DNA of 18,957 bases from an uncultured Clostridia bacterium. Its GTDB lineage: Bacteria > Bacillota > Clostridia > Oscillospirales > Oscillospiraceae. How positions within the stretch are numbered: the stretch's first letter is position 1; each line of letters starts with the position of its first letter. Where the stretch lies: the NCBI GenBank assembly GCA_947176425.1, contig CAMWQV010000004.1:1-18957 (forward strand). Reading direction: 5' to 3'. The notes under the pieces are model-generated. The model made no database searches, was not told the DNA's origin, and worked only from the letters and a program-made list of their open reading frames with translations. This document shows, in pieces, positions 7,579 through 15,237 of the stretch. The position numbers were made by a program, and so were the translations under genes.

Positions 7579-8063
7579 AGCTTTTCGGCGCGGTATTGAT
7601 TTTCTTAGGCGCAGGCGGACTGTACATACTGCGGCGGCGGGAAGAACTGCTGCCGCTGCGGGTGGGACAGGCGGTGGCGGCGGATTTAGCGGTTTTGCGG
7701 TGGCAGGTGTGCGTGTGCCGGAGGCCGCTGCCGGAAATCTGTACAGAAATTTTAACAGACGGTTTGGGCGCGGCGTATCTTTGGGGACCGCTGGGACAGT
7801 ATTTGCAGGAGGAGGACCATACTTTACCGGGCTGCTGGGTCAGAGCGGCGGAGAAATTGCCGGTGCCGCTGGGACGTCTGCTCACACCGCTGGGACCGCT
7901 GCTCCCGGCGGGCGGGGAACGGCTGGCGGACGCTGTGGAGGAAACAAGAGAGGAGCTGTCCAGATTTCTGCGGGCGGAGGCGGAGAGACAGGCGGACCGC
8001 AGCAAGATCACCGCTGCCGTATGTCTTTCCGGCGCCTGTTTGATGATTCTGGTACTGATTTGA
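7575..8063 (+). CDS. spoIIIAB: Stage III sporulation protein AB
   Basis: 162 aa, near the usual length. A hydrophobic N-terminal segment (residues about 3-19) is followed by a basic RRREELLPLR stretch, a helical middle, and a C-terminal membrane span (about 144-162). The fold resembles GspF-type inner-membrane platform proteins, and it is a mother-cell membrane part of the SpoIIIA channel. The LPLRVGQAVAADLAVLRWQV region and the position between AA and AC identify it. ATG overlaps the spoIIIAA stop by 4 nt, so translation is probably coupled. Confidence 0.93.
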   Translation: MKLFGAVLIFLGAGGLYILRRREELLPLRVGQAVAADLAVLRWQVCVCRRPLPEICTEILTDGLGAAYLWGPLGQYLQEEDHTLPGCWVRAAEKLPVPLGRLLTPLGPLLPAGGERLADAVEETREELSRFLRAEAERQADRSKITAAVCLSGACLMILVLI

Positions 8064-8064
8064 T

Positions 8065-8259
8065 ATGGATATTGACCTGATTTTTCGGATTGCGGCGATT
8101 GGGATTGTCGTGGCGGTACTCAATCAATTACTGGTGCGTTCAGGGCGCGAGGAACAGGCGCTGATGACAACTCTTGCGGGATTAGTGGTCGTAATGATGA
8201 TGCTGGTACAGGAGATCAGCGATCTGTTCCAGTTAATCAAGACCCTGTTCGGCTTCTGA
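8065..8259 (+). CDS. spoIIIAC: Stage III sporulation protein AC
   Basis: 64 aa with two membrane spans: MDIDLIFRIAAIGIVVAVLN leads into the first, and LMTTLAGLVVVMMMLVQEI is the second. SpoIIIAC is a very small integral membrane part of the channel, similar to the start of SpoIIIAD. Start ATG lies one base after the spoIIIAB stop and has no Shine-Dalgarno of its own, so translation most likely depends on re-initiation from spoIIIAB. Confidence 0.94.
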   Translation: MDIDLIFRIAAIGIVVAVLNQLLVRSGREEQALMTTLAGLVVVMMMLVQEISDLFQLIKTLFGF

Positions 8260-8276
8260 ACCCCGGAGGATACGGA

Positions 8277-8663
8277 ATGGAGATCATCAAAATGGCGGGA
8301 CTGTGCGTGCTGTGTCTGCTGCCGGTGGTCCTGCTGCGGAAAACAACCCCGGAACAGGCTATGCTGCTGACCATCGCCGTTTTACTGGTGGCGCTGGTAC
8401 AGTGCGTGCGGGCCGCCGTGCCGCTGCTGGAGGAGATTGAGGAGCTGTTTGCGCGGGCGGGAATCGAGACGTTTTATATGCCGGTTCTCCTGCGGACGGT
8501 CGGCGCGGCGCTGGTGAGCCGGGTGTGCGCGGACTTGTGCAAAGACGGCGGGTCCCAGTCGCTGGCCAGCGCGGTGGAGATTGCGGGAGCTGTGGCGGCG
8601 GCGCTCATTTCCCTGCCGCTGCTGGAGGCTGTCATCAATCTGCTGCTGGGTTATTTTACATAG
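8277..8663 (+). CDS. spoIIIAD: Stage III sporulation protein AD
   Basis: 128 aa, polytopic: hydrophobic stretches near residues 4-20, 28-46, 65-80 and 98-125. MEIIKMAGLCVLCLLPVVLLRK and the GIETFYMPVLLRTVGAALVSRVCADLCKD core are typical of the family. It is a membrane component of the SpoIIIA channel. GGAGGA at 8265-8270 gives a 6-nt spacer to ATG 8277. Its TAG stop is immediately followed by and shares bases with the ribosome binding site of spoIIIAE. Confidence 0.95.
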   Translation: MEIIKMAGLCVLCLLPVVLLRKTTPEQAMLLTIAVLLVALVQCVRAAVPLLEEIEELFARAGIETFYMPVLLRTVGAALVSRVCADLCKDGGSQSLASAVEIAGAVAAALISLPLLEAVINLLLGYFT

Positions 8664-8672
8664 GAGGTCATC

Positions 8673-9764
8673 ATGATTCAACAGAAAAAGCCCCGCCTGA
8701 TGCGCCATAATACATTCTGCCTGCTAATATTACTCTGCCTGCTGCTGACAGGCTGGGCCAGAGCCGCCGAACTGCCGGAGGAGCTGGAAAACTGGAATCC
8801 AGAAGTAGGAGCGCTGGTGCGTGAGGAAACAGATCTGGGAGAGGGGGTGCGGAGAATTTGGGAGGCGTATGCGGGGGAATTCAAGGCGCGTATCGGAGGC
8901 GGCGTAAAGGCGGTCGCCGTGATTATGGCGGGCGTAGTGGTCCTGGGTGTGGTGGAGTGCGCCGCGCCGGCGGGAAAAGAGGCGATGGAACGGTATGTGT
9001 CTATGGCAGGCGCGCTTTGGATTACAGCGGCAGCCGCGGGAGATTTGAACGCCCTGATCGGGCTGGGACAGAATACGGTGACGGAAATTTCCCAGCTCAG
9101 CACGCTTCTTCTTCCGGTTCTGGCGGCGGCGGAAGCAGCGGCGGGCGGGGTAACGGCGGCGTCTGTACGGCAGGTAGCGGCGGTGTTTTTTTCCAGCGTG
9201 CTGCTGAAAATTATCGAGCGGCTTCTCTTACCGGCTGTCTATCTCTACATAGGGACCGCCGCTGCCGGGGCGGTTCTGGAGGGCGATACAATGGAACGGA
9301 TTGGGGAACTGCTGAAAAAGTTAATCACATGGGCGCTGGGTGCGCTGCTGACGCTCTTTACTACATATCTGACGGTCAGCGGCGCGGTAGCCGGAGCCGT
9401 TGACGCGCAGGCGGTCCGGCTGGCGAAATCGGCGGTATCGGCGGCGGTGCCGGTCGTGGGGGGAATTCTGGCGGAAGCGGCGGAGAGCGTTCTTGCCGGA
9501 GCCGGAGTACTGCGCGGTATGCTGGGGACTTTTGGCGCGCTGGCAGTTTTGGCGTGCTGTCTGCTGCCCTTTATGCAGCTGGGATGCCAGTATCTGCTCT
9601 ATCAATGCGCGGCTTTGGTGGCGTCGGCGGCGGGACCGGCGAAGCTGACAAAACTGCTGGCCCAGCTGGGGAGCGCGTTCGGGCTGGTGCTGGCGATGAC
9701 GGCGGCGGCGGCGCTGCTGCTGATTATCTCCATCGTGTCATCGCTGACGGCGGTGGCGGCATGA
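8673..9764 (+). CDS. spoIIIAE: Stage III sporulation protein AE
   Basis: 363 aa, slightly shorter than the roughly 400 aa of B. subtilis. A cleavable-type signal sequence (basic start, then FCLLILLCLLLTGWARA) precedes a short acidic extracytoplasmic segment and six or more alanine-rich membrane spans. SpoIIIAE is the large polytopic membrane protein of the forespore channel. The gene is very rich in GCG/GGC codons, which produces several long opposite-frame shadows. ATG 8673 has AGGAGG at 8662-8667, overlapping the spoIIIAD stop. Its own stop overlaps the next start (ATGA at 9761-9764). Confidence 0.95.
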   Translation: MIQQKKPRLMRHNTFCLLILLCLLLTGWARAAELPEELENWNPEVGALVREETDLGEGVRRIWEAYAGEFKARIGGGVKAVAVIMAGVVVLGVVECAAPAGKEAMERYVSMAGALWITAAAAGDLNALIGLGQNTVTEISQLSTLLLPVLAAAEAAAGGVTAASVRQVAAVFFSSVLLKIIERLLLPAVYLYIGTAAAGAVLEGDTMERIGELLKKLITWALGALLTLFTTYLTVSGAVAGAVDAQAVRLAKSAVSAAVPVVGGILAEAAESVLAGAGVLRGMLGTFGALAVLACCLLPFMQLGCQYLLYQCAALVASAAGPAKLTKLLAQLGSAFGLVLAMTAAAALLLIISIVSSLTAVAA

Positions 9765-10261
9765 TCCAGAGCATACGGCAGTGGATGTTAGGCGTCATAC
9801 TGACCGCCTTTGCCGGCGGACTGGCGCGGCAGCTGACCCCGAAGGGCCGGGAGGAGATGTTTGTGCGGCTGGTGTGCGGCCTGCTGCTGACGCTGGCGAT
9901 TTTACAGCCTCTGGCGGGTCTGGACTGGACAGGAACAGCGTTTGATTTCGCGGACCTCCAGCGGCAGGCGGCGGAACAGGCGGACATCTACCGTACCGGA
10001 CAGGCGGACGCGTTATCCAGAGTCATAGCGGAAAAAACCGAAGCATATATATGTGACAAAGCGGACCGGCTGGGACTGCAATGTTCTGTGACGGTGACAA
10101 CAGCGATGGGAGAAAGCGGGGTACCATTGCCGGATACGGTTACCATCCGCGGAAGTTACAGCGCGGCTTTGGCTTCGTGCATCAAGGAGGAGGTGGGGGT
10201 AGCCCCCGAAAAACAAATCTGGCTGGAGGAAACGACATGGATGGAGACAAGGGAAAACTGA
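9761..10261 (+). CDS. spoIIIAF: Stage III sporulation protein AF
   Basis: 166 aa. Two N-terminal membrane spans (about residues 5-22 and 34-53, with the family-like PKGREEMFVRLVCGLLLTLAIL between and through the second) carry a domain facing out of the mother-cell cytoplasm. ATG 9761 overlaps the spoIIIAE stop by 4 nt; a longer frame open from 9554 is rejected because it only antiphases spoIIIAE. The 3' end overlaps the spoIIIAG start by 25 nt. Confidence 0.93.
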   Translation: MIQSIRQWMLGVILTAFAGGLARQLTPKGREEMFVRLVCGLLLTLAILQPLAGLDWTGTAFDFADLQRQAAEQADIYRTGQADALSRVIAEKTEAYICDKADRLGLQCSVTVTTAMGESGVPLPDTVTIRGSYSAALASCIKEEVGVAPEKQIWLEETTWMETREN

Positions 10262-10785
10262 CCTCTCCCCTTGCGTTCCTGGACCGGTACAAATTTGTAC
10301 TGCTGATTGCGGCGATGGGCGCGGCGCTGCTGCTCTGGCCCGCGGGTTCCGGAACAGGGGAGGTGTCTGAAAAAACGTCGGACTGCGGGATACAGACAAC
10401 GCCGGTGCGGGAGACAGAGAGCGCGATGGAAGCGATTTTGTCCGAGATCAACGGCGTGGGCCGGGTAGACGTGATGCTGACACTTCACAGCGGCAGCGAA
10501 CTGATCTTAGCAGAGGACGCTGCTCTGCGCTACAGCGGCGCCGCCCAGGCTCCGGACAGCTATGAGCGGTCAACAGATACCGTTACGGCATCCGGCGGCG
10601 TGGTAGTTACCCAGGAGATCTATCCCAAATACCGCGGGGCGCTGGTGGTCTGCGACGGCGGAAACAATGACCGGGTTCGTCTGGCTGTGACCGACGCCGT
10701 GAGCGCGCTGACGGGCTTGGGATCGGACCGGATCGCTGTGGTGAAGTGGGGCGATGTGTCAGGAAACGGAACAGGAGAAAACTGA
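10237..10785 (+). CDS. spoIIIAG: Stage III sporulation protein AG
   Basis: 182 aa. A short cytoplasmic tail, one membrane span (about residues 19-37) and an extracytoplasmic ring-forming domain of the kind SpoIIIAG uses to build a large ring in the intermembrane space of the sporangium. The ESAMEAILSEINGVGRVDVMLTL stretch and the GALVVCDGGNNDRVRLAVTDAVSALTGL stretch are family hallmarks. ATG 10237 has GGAGGA with a 6-nt spacer. It starts inside the end of spoIIIAF in another frame, so the two are likely translationally coupled. Confidence 0.94.
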   Translation: MDGDKGKLTSPLAFLDRYKFVLLIAAMGAALLLWPAGSGTGEVSEKTSDCGIQTTPVRETESAMEAILSEINGVGRVDVMLTLHSGSELILAEDAALRYSGAAQAPDSYERSTDTVTASGGVVVTQEIYPKYRGALVVCDGGNNDRVRLAVTDAVSALTGLGSDRIAVVKWGDVSGNGTGEN

Positions 10786-10802
10786 TTTGGGAGGATACTG
10801 TC

Positions 10803-11402
10803 ATGATGAAAGAACAATGGAAACGAAACGCTGTAGTGGCTACCGTGCTGCTGTTTGTCTGCGCGGCTGTGTACCTGAACTGGAGGTATGCCGGAAACAT
10901 CGGGACCGGTCAGGATAATCATACGGTCCAGCCTGCGCAGCAGGAGGAAAACGACGGCGGCAGCAGTACAAAAGTGTTAGGTGACGCAACGCTGGTCGGC
11001 GGGGTCCCGACCGTCGCGGAGGACCCAGGCGCGGCAGCGGCTTCCGTCAGCAGCTACTTTGACACGGCCCGTCTGAGCCGCCAGCAGTCCAGGGATAACG
11101 CGCTGAGTTTGCTTCGGGAAGCCGCCGGACAGGCGAATGTAGAACAGGCGGTTCTGGAGGACGCGAACCGGGCAATTCAGACGCTGGCCGGGTATACAAT
11201 GCTGGAAGGACAGATCGAAAATCTCGTGGTAGCAAAGGGATACGCAGACTGTGTAGCCTTTATGGGGGAGAACAGCATCAGTATCGTGGTATCCGCTGCG
11301 GAGGATGGTTTGCAGACGGAGGATGTAGCAAAAATTACCGATATCGTTCTGAATGAAACGGACTACACTGCGGACCAGATCACGATCATGGAGGCGGATT
11401 AA
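10803..11402 (+). CDS. spoIIIAH: Stage III sporulation protein AH
   Basis: 199 aa (about 218 in B. subtilis). One N-terminal membrane span (residues about 10-28), a low-complexity acidic/serine linker and a C-terminal YscJ/FliF-like domain beginning at the YFDTARLSRQQSRDNAL helix. SpoIIIAH meets forespore SpoIIQ across the intermembrane space and holds the channel together. Two ATG codons adjoin at 10803 and 10806; GGGAGG is 8 nt from the first, which is chosen. The last gene of the operon. Confidence 0.95.
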   Translation: MMKEQWKRNAVVATVLLFVCAAVYLNWRYAGNIGTGQDNHTVQPAQQEENDGGSSTKVLGDATLVGGVPTVAEDPGAAAASVSSYFDTARLSRQQSRDNALSLLREAAGQANVEQAVLEDANRAIQTLAGYTMLEGQIENLVVAKGYADCVAFMGENSISIVVSAAEDGLQTEDVAKITDIVLNETDYTADQITIMEAD

Positions 11403-11406
11403 AAAA

Positions 11407-11442
11407 CTGCCGGGGGACTTCCGAATGGAGGCTCCCCGGCAG
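11407..11442. terminator. Hairpin at the end of the spoIIIA operon
   Basis: CTGCCGGGG (11407-11415) pairs with CCCCGGCAG (11434-11442), and an inner stem continues to a GAAT loop after one mismatch. There is no T-tract on its right, so as a plus-strand intrinsic terminator it is atypical. An A-run lies on its left (11401-11406), which gives a T-tract on the minus strand. It may end leftward antisense transcription or protect the 3' end of the spoIIIA mRNA. Confidence 0.6.
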
Positions 11443-11511
11443 ATATTGCCGTATAACCGGCGCCCGGAGCAATCCGGCCAATATCAATGCCCATATCAAT
11501 AACTGTTAGAC

Positions 11512-11540
11512 TTGACAAGCGGACGGCGGGACGGTATAGT
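11512..11540 (+). promoter_or_regulatory. Strong sigma-A promoter of the FAD dehydrogenase gene
   Basis: A perfect TTGACA (11512-11517), a 17-nt spacer and TATAGT (11535-11540, 5 of 6 consensus bases). Transcription would start near 11547, about 31 nt before the start codon. It separates this housekeeping gene from the sigma-E operon upstream. Confidence 0.85.
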
Positions 11541-11577
11541 CTATTATAGAGAAATATAGAAATGGAGGTTGCCGTTT

Positions 11578-12975
11578 ATGAAGAAAGATATCGTAATTAT
11601 CGGCGCAGGTCCCGCCGGGATTTTTACCGCGTTGGAAATGCTGAAAAAAGGCAGTAAGTCCAGCATTATTATTGTGGAAAAAGGGAAGGCCGTAGAGGAC
11701 CGGAAATGCCCGAAGGATAAAGCCGGACAGTGCGTCAACTGCAAGCCTTACTGTCATATTACGACGGGATTTTCCGGCGCAGGCGCGTTCTCCGACGGAA
11801 AACTGTCTTTAAGCTATGAAGTCGGCGGCGATCTGCCAAATTTGATCGGCGCGGAAAAGGCACAGGAAACGATCAGCTATGCGGATCAGATTTATCTGGA
11901 GTTCGGCGCGGACGCGCATGTCGAGGGTTTGGGCAATACGGAGGAAGTGAAGGAAATCCGGAAACGTGCGATTCAGGCCGGCCTGAAACTGGTAGACTGT
12001 CCCATCCGGCATTTGGGCACGGAAAAAGCCCAGGCGCTGTATTACGCGATTGAACAGTACCTGCTGGAAAAAGGCGTTGAGATTCTTTTCGGCTATGAAT
12101 GCACCGACCTGATCTTAGACGGCGAGACCTGCCGGGGCGTGCGGGTCAGGAACGCCAAAGCCGGGCTGGAAATTCTGGCAAACCATACCGTTATTGCCAC
12201 CGGACGGAGGGGCGCTGACTGGCTGGAAAGCCTCTGTGCCGAACACAATATCGCCCATCAGCCGGGTACTGTTGATATCGGCGTGCGGGTCGAGGTGCGC
12301 AACGAGGTCATGGAAACCGTGAACCGGGTGTTGTATGAGTCAAAGCTGGTGGGGTATCCGAAACCGTTCAAAAACAAGGTGCGTACTTTCTGCCAGAATC
12401 CCGGCGGATTTGTCAGCCAGGAAAATTACGATAATGATCTGGCGGTCGTCAACGGACACAGCTATAAAGAACTCAAAAGCGACAATACGAACCTTGCTAT
12501 TCTGTGCAGCCACAACTTTTCGTATCCCTTTAACCAGCCGATTGCCTACGCGCAGAAAGTAGGGGAACTGACCAATATGCTGGGCGCGGGACATATTCTG
12601 GTGCAGCGTTTCGGGGATATTTTGGACGGGAAACGCACATGGCCTAAAGAACTGGCTTTTTCCAATGTGCGCCCCTCCCTGCCGGACGCGGTTGCCGGGG
12701 ATATCACCGCGGCTATGCCCTACCGGTCCATGATTAACATTATCAATTTTATTCAGGCGATGGATCAGGTTGTGCCGGGTTTTGCCTCTACGGAAACTTT
12801 GCTGTATTCTCCGGAATTGAAGTTCTATTCCAACCGGGTAAAAATGGATGAGGATTTCAACACCAATATCGCCGGACTGCACTGCCTGGGCGATTCCAGC
12901 GGCTGGACCCGCGGGCTGATGATGGCGTCTGTCATGGGCGTCCTGATGGGCCGGAAGCTGGCCGAAGAGGGCTGA
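11578..12975 (+). CDS. FAD-dependent dehydrogenase, COG2509 type
   Basis: 465 aa. An N-terminal dinucleotide-binding motif, IVIIGAGPAGIFTALEML (residues 5-22) followed by an acidic E34, binds FAD. A GxxxGxCG-like C-terminal FAD segment reads AGLHCLGDSSGWTRGLM (about 434-450). The four cysteines C44, C52, C55 and C59 (CPKDKAGQCVNCKPYC) occur in this uncharacterised dehydrogenase family; an iron-sulfur cluster or a redox disulfide is possible. The mid region (ATGRRGADWL) is usual for the family. The reaction is unknown; it is probably cytosolic. Start ATG 11578 has GGAGG with a 9-nt spacer; the in-frame TTG at 11569 is too close to that site to be used. Monocistronic, with a strong promoter and a terminator. 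Confidence 0.9.
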   Translation: MKKDIVIIGAGPAGIFTALEMLKKGSKSSIIIVEKGKAVEDRKCPKDKAGQCVNCKPYCHITTGFSGAGAFSDGKLSLSYEVGGDLPNLIGAEKAQETISYADQIYLEFGADAHVEGLGNTEEVKEIRKRAIQAGLKLVDCPIRHLGTEKAQALYYAIEQYLLEKGVEILFGYECTDLILDGETCRGVRVRNAKAGLEILANHTVIATGRRGADWLESLCAEHNIAHQPGTVDIGVRVEVRNEVMETVNRVLYESKLVGYPKPFKNKVRTFCQNPGGFVSQENYDNDLAVVNGHSYKELKSDNTNLAILCSHNFSYPFNQPIAYAQKVGELTNMLGAGHILVQRFGDILDGKRTWPKELAFSNVRPSLPDAVAGDITAAMPYRSMINIINFIQAMDQVVPGFASTETLLYSPELKFYSNRVKMDEDFNTNIAGLHCLGDSSGWTRGLMMASVMGVLMGRKLAEEG

Positions 12976-12995
12976 CGCTTTTTCCTCAATAAGAC

Positions 12996-13031
12996 ACAGG
13001 GCCGTTTCCGTTTGGAAGCAGCCCTGTTTTT
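12996..13031 (+). terminator. Rho-independent terminator after the FAD dehydrogenase
   Basis: ACAGGGC (12996-13002) pairs with GCCCTGT (13021-13027); an inner TTCC/GGAA pairing extends the hairpin, and a T-run ends at 13031. The convergent glmS gene stops at 13037. For the minus strand the flanking sequence is less T-rich, so any bidirectional use would be weak. Confidence 0.85.
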
Positions 13032-13036
13032 ATGCC

Positions 13037-14875
13037 CTATTCTACAGTAACAGATTTTGCCAAATTTCTCGGCTTGTCGATATCACAGCCCCGCATCAGC
13101 GCGACATAATACGAAAATAATTGCAGCGGCGCGACTCCCAGCGACGGCATCAGCATCGGATGAGCGTCCGGAATCGCGATGACGCCGTTTGCTGTTTTTG
13201 CCATTTCCTCTTGACGGCTCTCTGTTGTCAGCGCAAGCACATCGCCGCCGCGGGTTTTGACCTCCACGATATTGCTCATCGCCTTATCGAACAGTTTTCC
13301 GTAGGTCCCCAGCGCGACGACCAGCGTGCCCTCCTCAATCAGACTGATTGTTCCGTGCTTCAGCTCGCCGGACGCGTAGGCTTCCGAGTGGATATAGGAT
13401 ATCTCCTTCAGCTTCAGCGAACCCTCCAGGCCCAACGCATAGTCGATATTGCGCCCGATGAAAAACACGCTGTTGTGATTAAAATACCGGCTGGCAAAAT
13501 ACTGGATATCCTCTTTTTTCTCCAGAATTTTCTCCATTTTTTCCGGCAGCAGCAGCATTTCGTCCAAAACTGTCCGGCGTTCCGCAGCGTCCATCGTCCC
13601 CAGGATTTTGGACAGATACAGGCCAAGCAGGTCTAATACTGCCAGCTGTGTGGTGTACGCCTTTGTGGTGGCAACCGCAATCTCCGGCCCGGCCCAGGTA
13701 TACAGTACCTCGTCGCTCTCCCGTGCAATGGAAGAACCTACAACGTTGACAATGGACAAAATTTTCGCGCCCAGCCGTTTCGCTTCCCGCAGAGCAGCCA
13801 TTGTATCCAGCGTCTCACCGGATTGGCTGATAACAACCACCAGCGTATGTTCATCTACAATCGGCTCCATGTACCGGAACTCCGACGCCAGCGCAACCTC
13901 TACCGGCAGACGCAAAATCCGCTCCAGATTGTATTTCCCCACCATGCCCACATGATACGACGAACCGCAGGCCACGATATACAGCTTATGCAGGCCGCGG
14001 ATATATTTATTTGTCAGTGACAGGTCTTCTAAAACGACCTCGCCGTCCCGAATGCGGGGGAATACAGCGCGGCGCAAAGCTTCGGGCTGTTCCATGATCT
14101 CTTTGAACATAAAATGCTCATAACCGCCTTTTTCCGCCGCGTCGATCTCCCAGTCCACATAAGAAACGGTTTTCTCAATTGGCTGCATCAGATAGTTATA
14201 GCACTGTACGCCCTCACGGGTCAGCACCGCCGTATCGCCGTCGTCCAGATAGGCAACGCGCCGGGTATGCCGCAAAATCGCCGTTACGTCGCTGGCCAAA
14301 AAGCTGCAGCCGTCGCCAAAGCCCAAAATCAGAGGGCTGTCTTTTCTCACGGCAATCATCTGCTCCGGTGCGTCCGCGCATAAAATTCCCAGCGCATAGG
14401 CTCCCTCAATCCGGTGGAGGCAGCGTCCGACAGCTTCTAATATATCAACTTTGCCGTCCTCATAAAAATACTCCACCAACTGCGCCACCACTTCCGTATC
14501 GGTCTCGGAAGTAAACGGCACGCCCTGTTCCTGCAAAAATGCTTTTAATTCGGCATAGTTTTCAATAATCCCGTTATGTACCACCGCAATTTTTCCGCTG
14601 CGGCTGACCTGGGGGTGGGAGTTGACATCCGACGGCGCGCCGTGGGTCGCCCAGCGCGTATGCCCTACGCCCACGCAGCCTTTGACCAGTCTGCCGCCGT
14701 CCAGCATATCGCTGAGTATCCGCAGGCGTCCTTTGGCTTTATGCACGGAGAGCTGTTTCCCGGTACATACGGCGATCCCGGCGGAATCATAGCCCCGGTA
14801 TTCCAGCCGTCCCAAGCCCTCCAGCAAAATCGGAGCCGCTTCCTCCCGGCCCACATATCCGACAATGCCACACAT
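13037..14875 (-). CDS. glmS: Glutamine-fructose-6-phosphate aminotransferase (isomerizing)
   Basis: 612 aa, the usual length. It makes glucosamine-6-phosphate and glutamate from fructose-6-phosphate and glutamine, the first committed step to UDP-GlcNAc and peptidoglycan; cytosolic. The N-terminal class II glutaminase domain starts MCGIVGYVG (the catalytic nucleophile is the cysteine after Met) and has GHTRWATHG, HNGIIENY and SETDTEVV. Two SIS sugar-isomerase domains follow (about 290-430 and 460-600), with ACGSSYHVG, ISQSGETLDT and the second-domain GRNIDYALGLEG. It ends with the family's AKSVTVE tail, whose lysine closes the fructose site. ATG 14875-14873 is the start (AGGAGG 11 nt upstream); an open extension to 14998 would run into the ribozyme and is not coding. 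Regulated by the glmS ribozyme upstream. Confidence 0.98.
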   Translation of the reverse strand: MCGIVGYVGREEAAPILLEGLGRLEYRGYDSAGIAVCTGKQLSVHKAKGRLRILSDMLDGGRLVKGCVGVGHTRWATHGAPSDVNSHPQVSRSGKIAVVHNGIIENYAELKAFLQEQGVPFTSETDTEVVAQLVEYFYEDGKVDILEAVGRCLHRIEGAYALGILCADAPEQMIAVRKDSPLILGFGDGCSFLASDVTAILRHTRRVAYLDDGDTAVLTREGVQCYNYLMQPIEKTVSYVDWEIDAAEKGGYEHFMFKEIMEQPEALRRAVFPRIRDGEVVLEDLSLTNKYIRGLHKLYIVACGSSYHVGMVGKYNLERILRLPVEVALASEFRYMEPIVDEHTLVVVISQSGETLDTMAALREAKRLGAKILSIVNVVGSSIARESDEVLYTWAGPEIAVATTKAYTTQLAVLDLLGLYLSKILGTMDAAERRTVLDEMLLLPEKMEKILEKKEDIQYFASRYFNHNSVFFIGRNIDYALGLEGSLKLKEISYIHSEAYASGELKHGTISLIEEGTLVVALGTYGKLFDKAMSNIVEVKTRGGDVLALTTESRQEEMAKTANGVIAIPDAHPMLMPSLGVAPLQLFSYYVALMRGCDIDKPRNLAKSVTVE

Positions 14876-14954
14876 AATTCTATCATCCTCCTGACTGAAA
14901 AAACAGCATAAAAGTCCCTCTCTTGGCGGGACAGTTTCTTCTTTATTGACAGCA

Positions 14955-15131
14955 AGAGGACAAACTCGCAGAAATTTGCCGCTTACTCTCCCGGTCACAG
15001 CCGTTTTGTCCCGCGGTCGCCCGCGTCTTTGCCGTCTGTGTACGCACCCGGAACTGTACGGAGGGGCATCCGCCGAATCCTCGATCTTCCCCTCACCTCG
15101 TCATCCCGCTCCTTCTGCGGGCGCTGGCGCT
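14955..15131 (-). ncRNA. glmS self-cleaving ribozyme/riboswitch (GlcN6P-sensing)
   Basis: On the minus strand the leader of glmS carries the conserved core of the glmS ribozyme: AGCGCC after the cleavage point (cleavage expected between A15131 and G15130), a P1 hairpin (CCCGC/GCGGG, 15117-15121 with 15105-15109), then TGACGAGG (15103-15096), a P2 stem GAGGGG/CCCCTC (15089-15094 with 15061-15066) enclosing ATCGA and TTCGGCGGATG. Downstream, a GGACAAA/TTTGTCC helix (15005-15011 with 14958-14964) can close the 3' domain. Glucosamine-6-phosphate acts as the cofactor of cleavage, and the cut mRNA is then degraded, so the product of GlmS lowers its own synthesis. The 3' limit is approximate. The core motifs match the published consensus as I recall it. 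Confidence 0.9.
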
Positions 15132-15181
15132 TCTGACAGGTCCTGGCCTGTTATCTCCTTTCCCACTCTGCGATACGTTCC

Positions 15182-15208
15182 AGTATATACGGTTTCTCTC
15201 AAAAAGGG
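15182..15208 (-). promoter_or_regulatory. Possible glmS promoter
   Basis: A TATACT -10 (minus strand, 15187-15182) lies about 50 nt upstream of the ribozyme cleavage site. The -35 with usual spacing is poor (TTCCCT near 15205-15210). No better promoter is apparent between the MGMT stop and the ribozyme; read-through from ogt cannot be excluded. Confidence 0.4.
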
Positions 15209-15237
15209 AAGGGGTAAATAAAGTTTTTTCCCGCATT

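Noticed and set aside
7445..8080. Alternative plus-strand frame over spoIIIAA/spoIIIAB
   Set aside because: A glycine/arginine-rich frame-shifted reading of GC-rich codons, with both real genes recognised in other frames. Similar shadows over spoIIIAE and spoIIIAF were dropped for the same reason.
14876..14998. N-terminal extension of glmS by 41 codons
   Set aside because: The extension overlaps the ribozyme. GlmS needs its cysteine directly after the initiator Met, which only the 14875 start gives.
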